Source: Blastocatellia bacterium (GTDB lineage Bacteria > Acidobacteriota > Blastocatellia > UBA7656 > JADIYM01). From it: 64,000 bases of DNA. Position numbers and translations under genes: made by a program. Every line of letters starts with the position of its first letter. Positions within the stretch are counted from its first letter, which is position 1. The stretch covers positions 186,001-250,000 of the forward strand of contig JADIYM010000003.1 in NCBI GenBank assembly GCA_016705245.1. The letters are read 5' to 3'. The notes beneath the pieces were generated by a model. It searched no databases, was not told the origin of the DNA, and saw only the letters and a program-made list of their open reading frames with translations. Shown one piece after another: positions 63,550 to 64,000 of this stretch.

Positions 63550-64000
63550 CTACGAAGCCGCCGCCTCGGTGGCGCCCAGGATCGTCACCGATCCTCCGGC
63601 CTTCTCGATCTTCTCTCGCGCGCCCTTAGTGATGCGGTGGGCCGACACACGAATGGCCTTCGTGATCTCGCCCTTGCCCATCACCACGAGACCGGCACTC
63701 GATTCGATCGATCGCTTCGAACAATACCCGGCGGCGATCAGAACGTCCGGTGTGATCTCGGCCCCGGCCTCGAAACGCTTCTCCAGCGTGGCGAGGTTCA
63801 CCTCGACCCACTCCTTCTTGAAGATGTTCGTGAAGCCGCGCTTCGGCAACCGGCGCTGAAGGGGCATCTGGCCACCCTCGAACCCGGGCCGCAGCGAGTA
63901 GCCGGACCGTGACTTCTGGCCCTTGTGGCCCTTTCCAGACGTCTTTCCCGTACCCGACCCGGGGCCGCGTCCGATGCGCTTTCTGTTCTTGACCGCGCCC
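63550..64000 (-). CDS. rplO: Ribosomal protein L15 (5' end outside the window)
   Basis: About 150 residues are visible, with only the first dozen or so missing. NRKRIGRGPGSGTGKTSGKG and HKGQKSRSGYSLRPGFEGGQ form the extended rRNA-binding arm. MPLQRRLPKRGFTNIFKKEW and GKGEITKAIRVSAHRITKGA are the globular core. It leads into secY after a 91-bp spacer with no gene. Confidence 0.96.
   Translation of the reverse strand, partial: GAVKNRKRIGRGPGSGTGKTSGKGHKGQKSRSGYSLRPGFEGGQMPLQRRLPKRGFTNIFKKEWVEVNLATLEKRFEAGAEITPDVLIAAGYCSKRSIESSAGLVVMGKGEITKAIRVSAHRITKGAREKIEKAGGSVTILGATEAAAS

Overview
This window is a high-GC chromosomal segment of a free-living, diderm (Gram-negative type) bacterium. The outer-membrane porin, SPOR protein, PstS lipoprotein, PilT-type ATPase and PBP1A imply the envelope type. 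The mix of a reporter-propeller hybrid histidine kinase, a BTAD/NB-ARC/TPR regulator, an M36 peptidase, a small microcompartment locus and an alpha-operon without infA fits Acidobacteriota best; that placement is inference and was not tested by phylogeny. There are no signs of phage or plasmid, no IS element, no CRISPR array, and I saw no rRNA or tRNA gene.

Layout. 1-25 kb: the 5' part of smc, a BTAD-ATPase-TPR regulator, a degenerate M1 peptidase, an MFS exporter, threonine dehydratase, a large hybrid histidine kinase, alkaline phosphatase, a SIMPL protein, a secreted M36 metallopeptidase, a universal stress protein and PBP1A. 25.3-31.4 kb (minus strand): a bacterial microcompartment (BMC) operon of BMC-H shell protein, CoA-acylating aldehyde dehydrogenase, BMC-P vertex protein, a broken helix-hairpin-helix protein and an ACT protein, running on through moaC, cheR and an M50-like membrane peptidase. 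31.6-36.4 kb: a RodZ-like protein, an esterase, a SPOR protein, a stomatin/NfeD pair and small unknowns. 36.7-45.0 kb (plus strand): a complete phosphate cluster, porin-pstB-phoU-phoB-phoR then pstS-pstC-pstA, with a clear Pho-box array before pstS. 45.1-47.1 kb: aroC, a small membrane protein and def. 48.2-56.8 kb: an ABC1 kinase, a site-2-type protease, a candidate structured RNA, a zinc-ribbon/receiver protein with a PilT-type ATPase, a cyclase-like protein, thiE and accBC. 56.9-64 kb: the ribosomal spc/alpha operon end (rplO-secY-adk-map-rpmJ-rpsM-rpsK-rpsD-rpoA-rplQ).

Two features run through the whole window. First, at least eight otherwise normal genes, including secY and accC, carry one or two-base indels, mostly in short homopolymers, and two more carry in-frame stop codons. 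This is more likely assembly error than mass gene decay, so the annotation gives restored gene extents. Second, the intergenic spaces hold at least four families of dispersed imperfect palindromes plus a 65-bp tandem array.

The best candidates for new biology are the compact BMC locus, with its aldehyde dehydrogenase bearing a EutQ/EutT-like C-terminal motif and its unfamiliar helix-hairpin-helix partner, and a promoter-driven, pseudoknot-capable RNA at about 51.0 kb.
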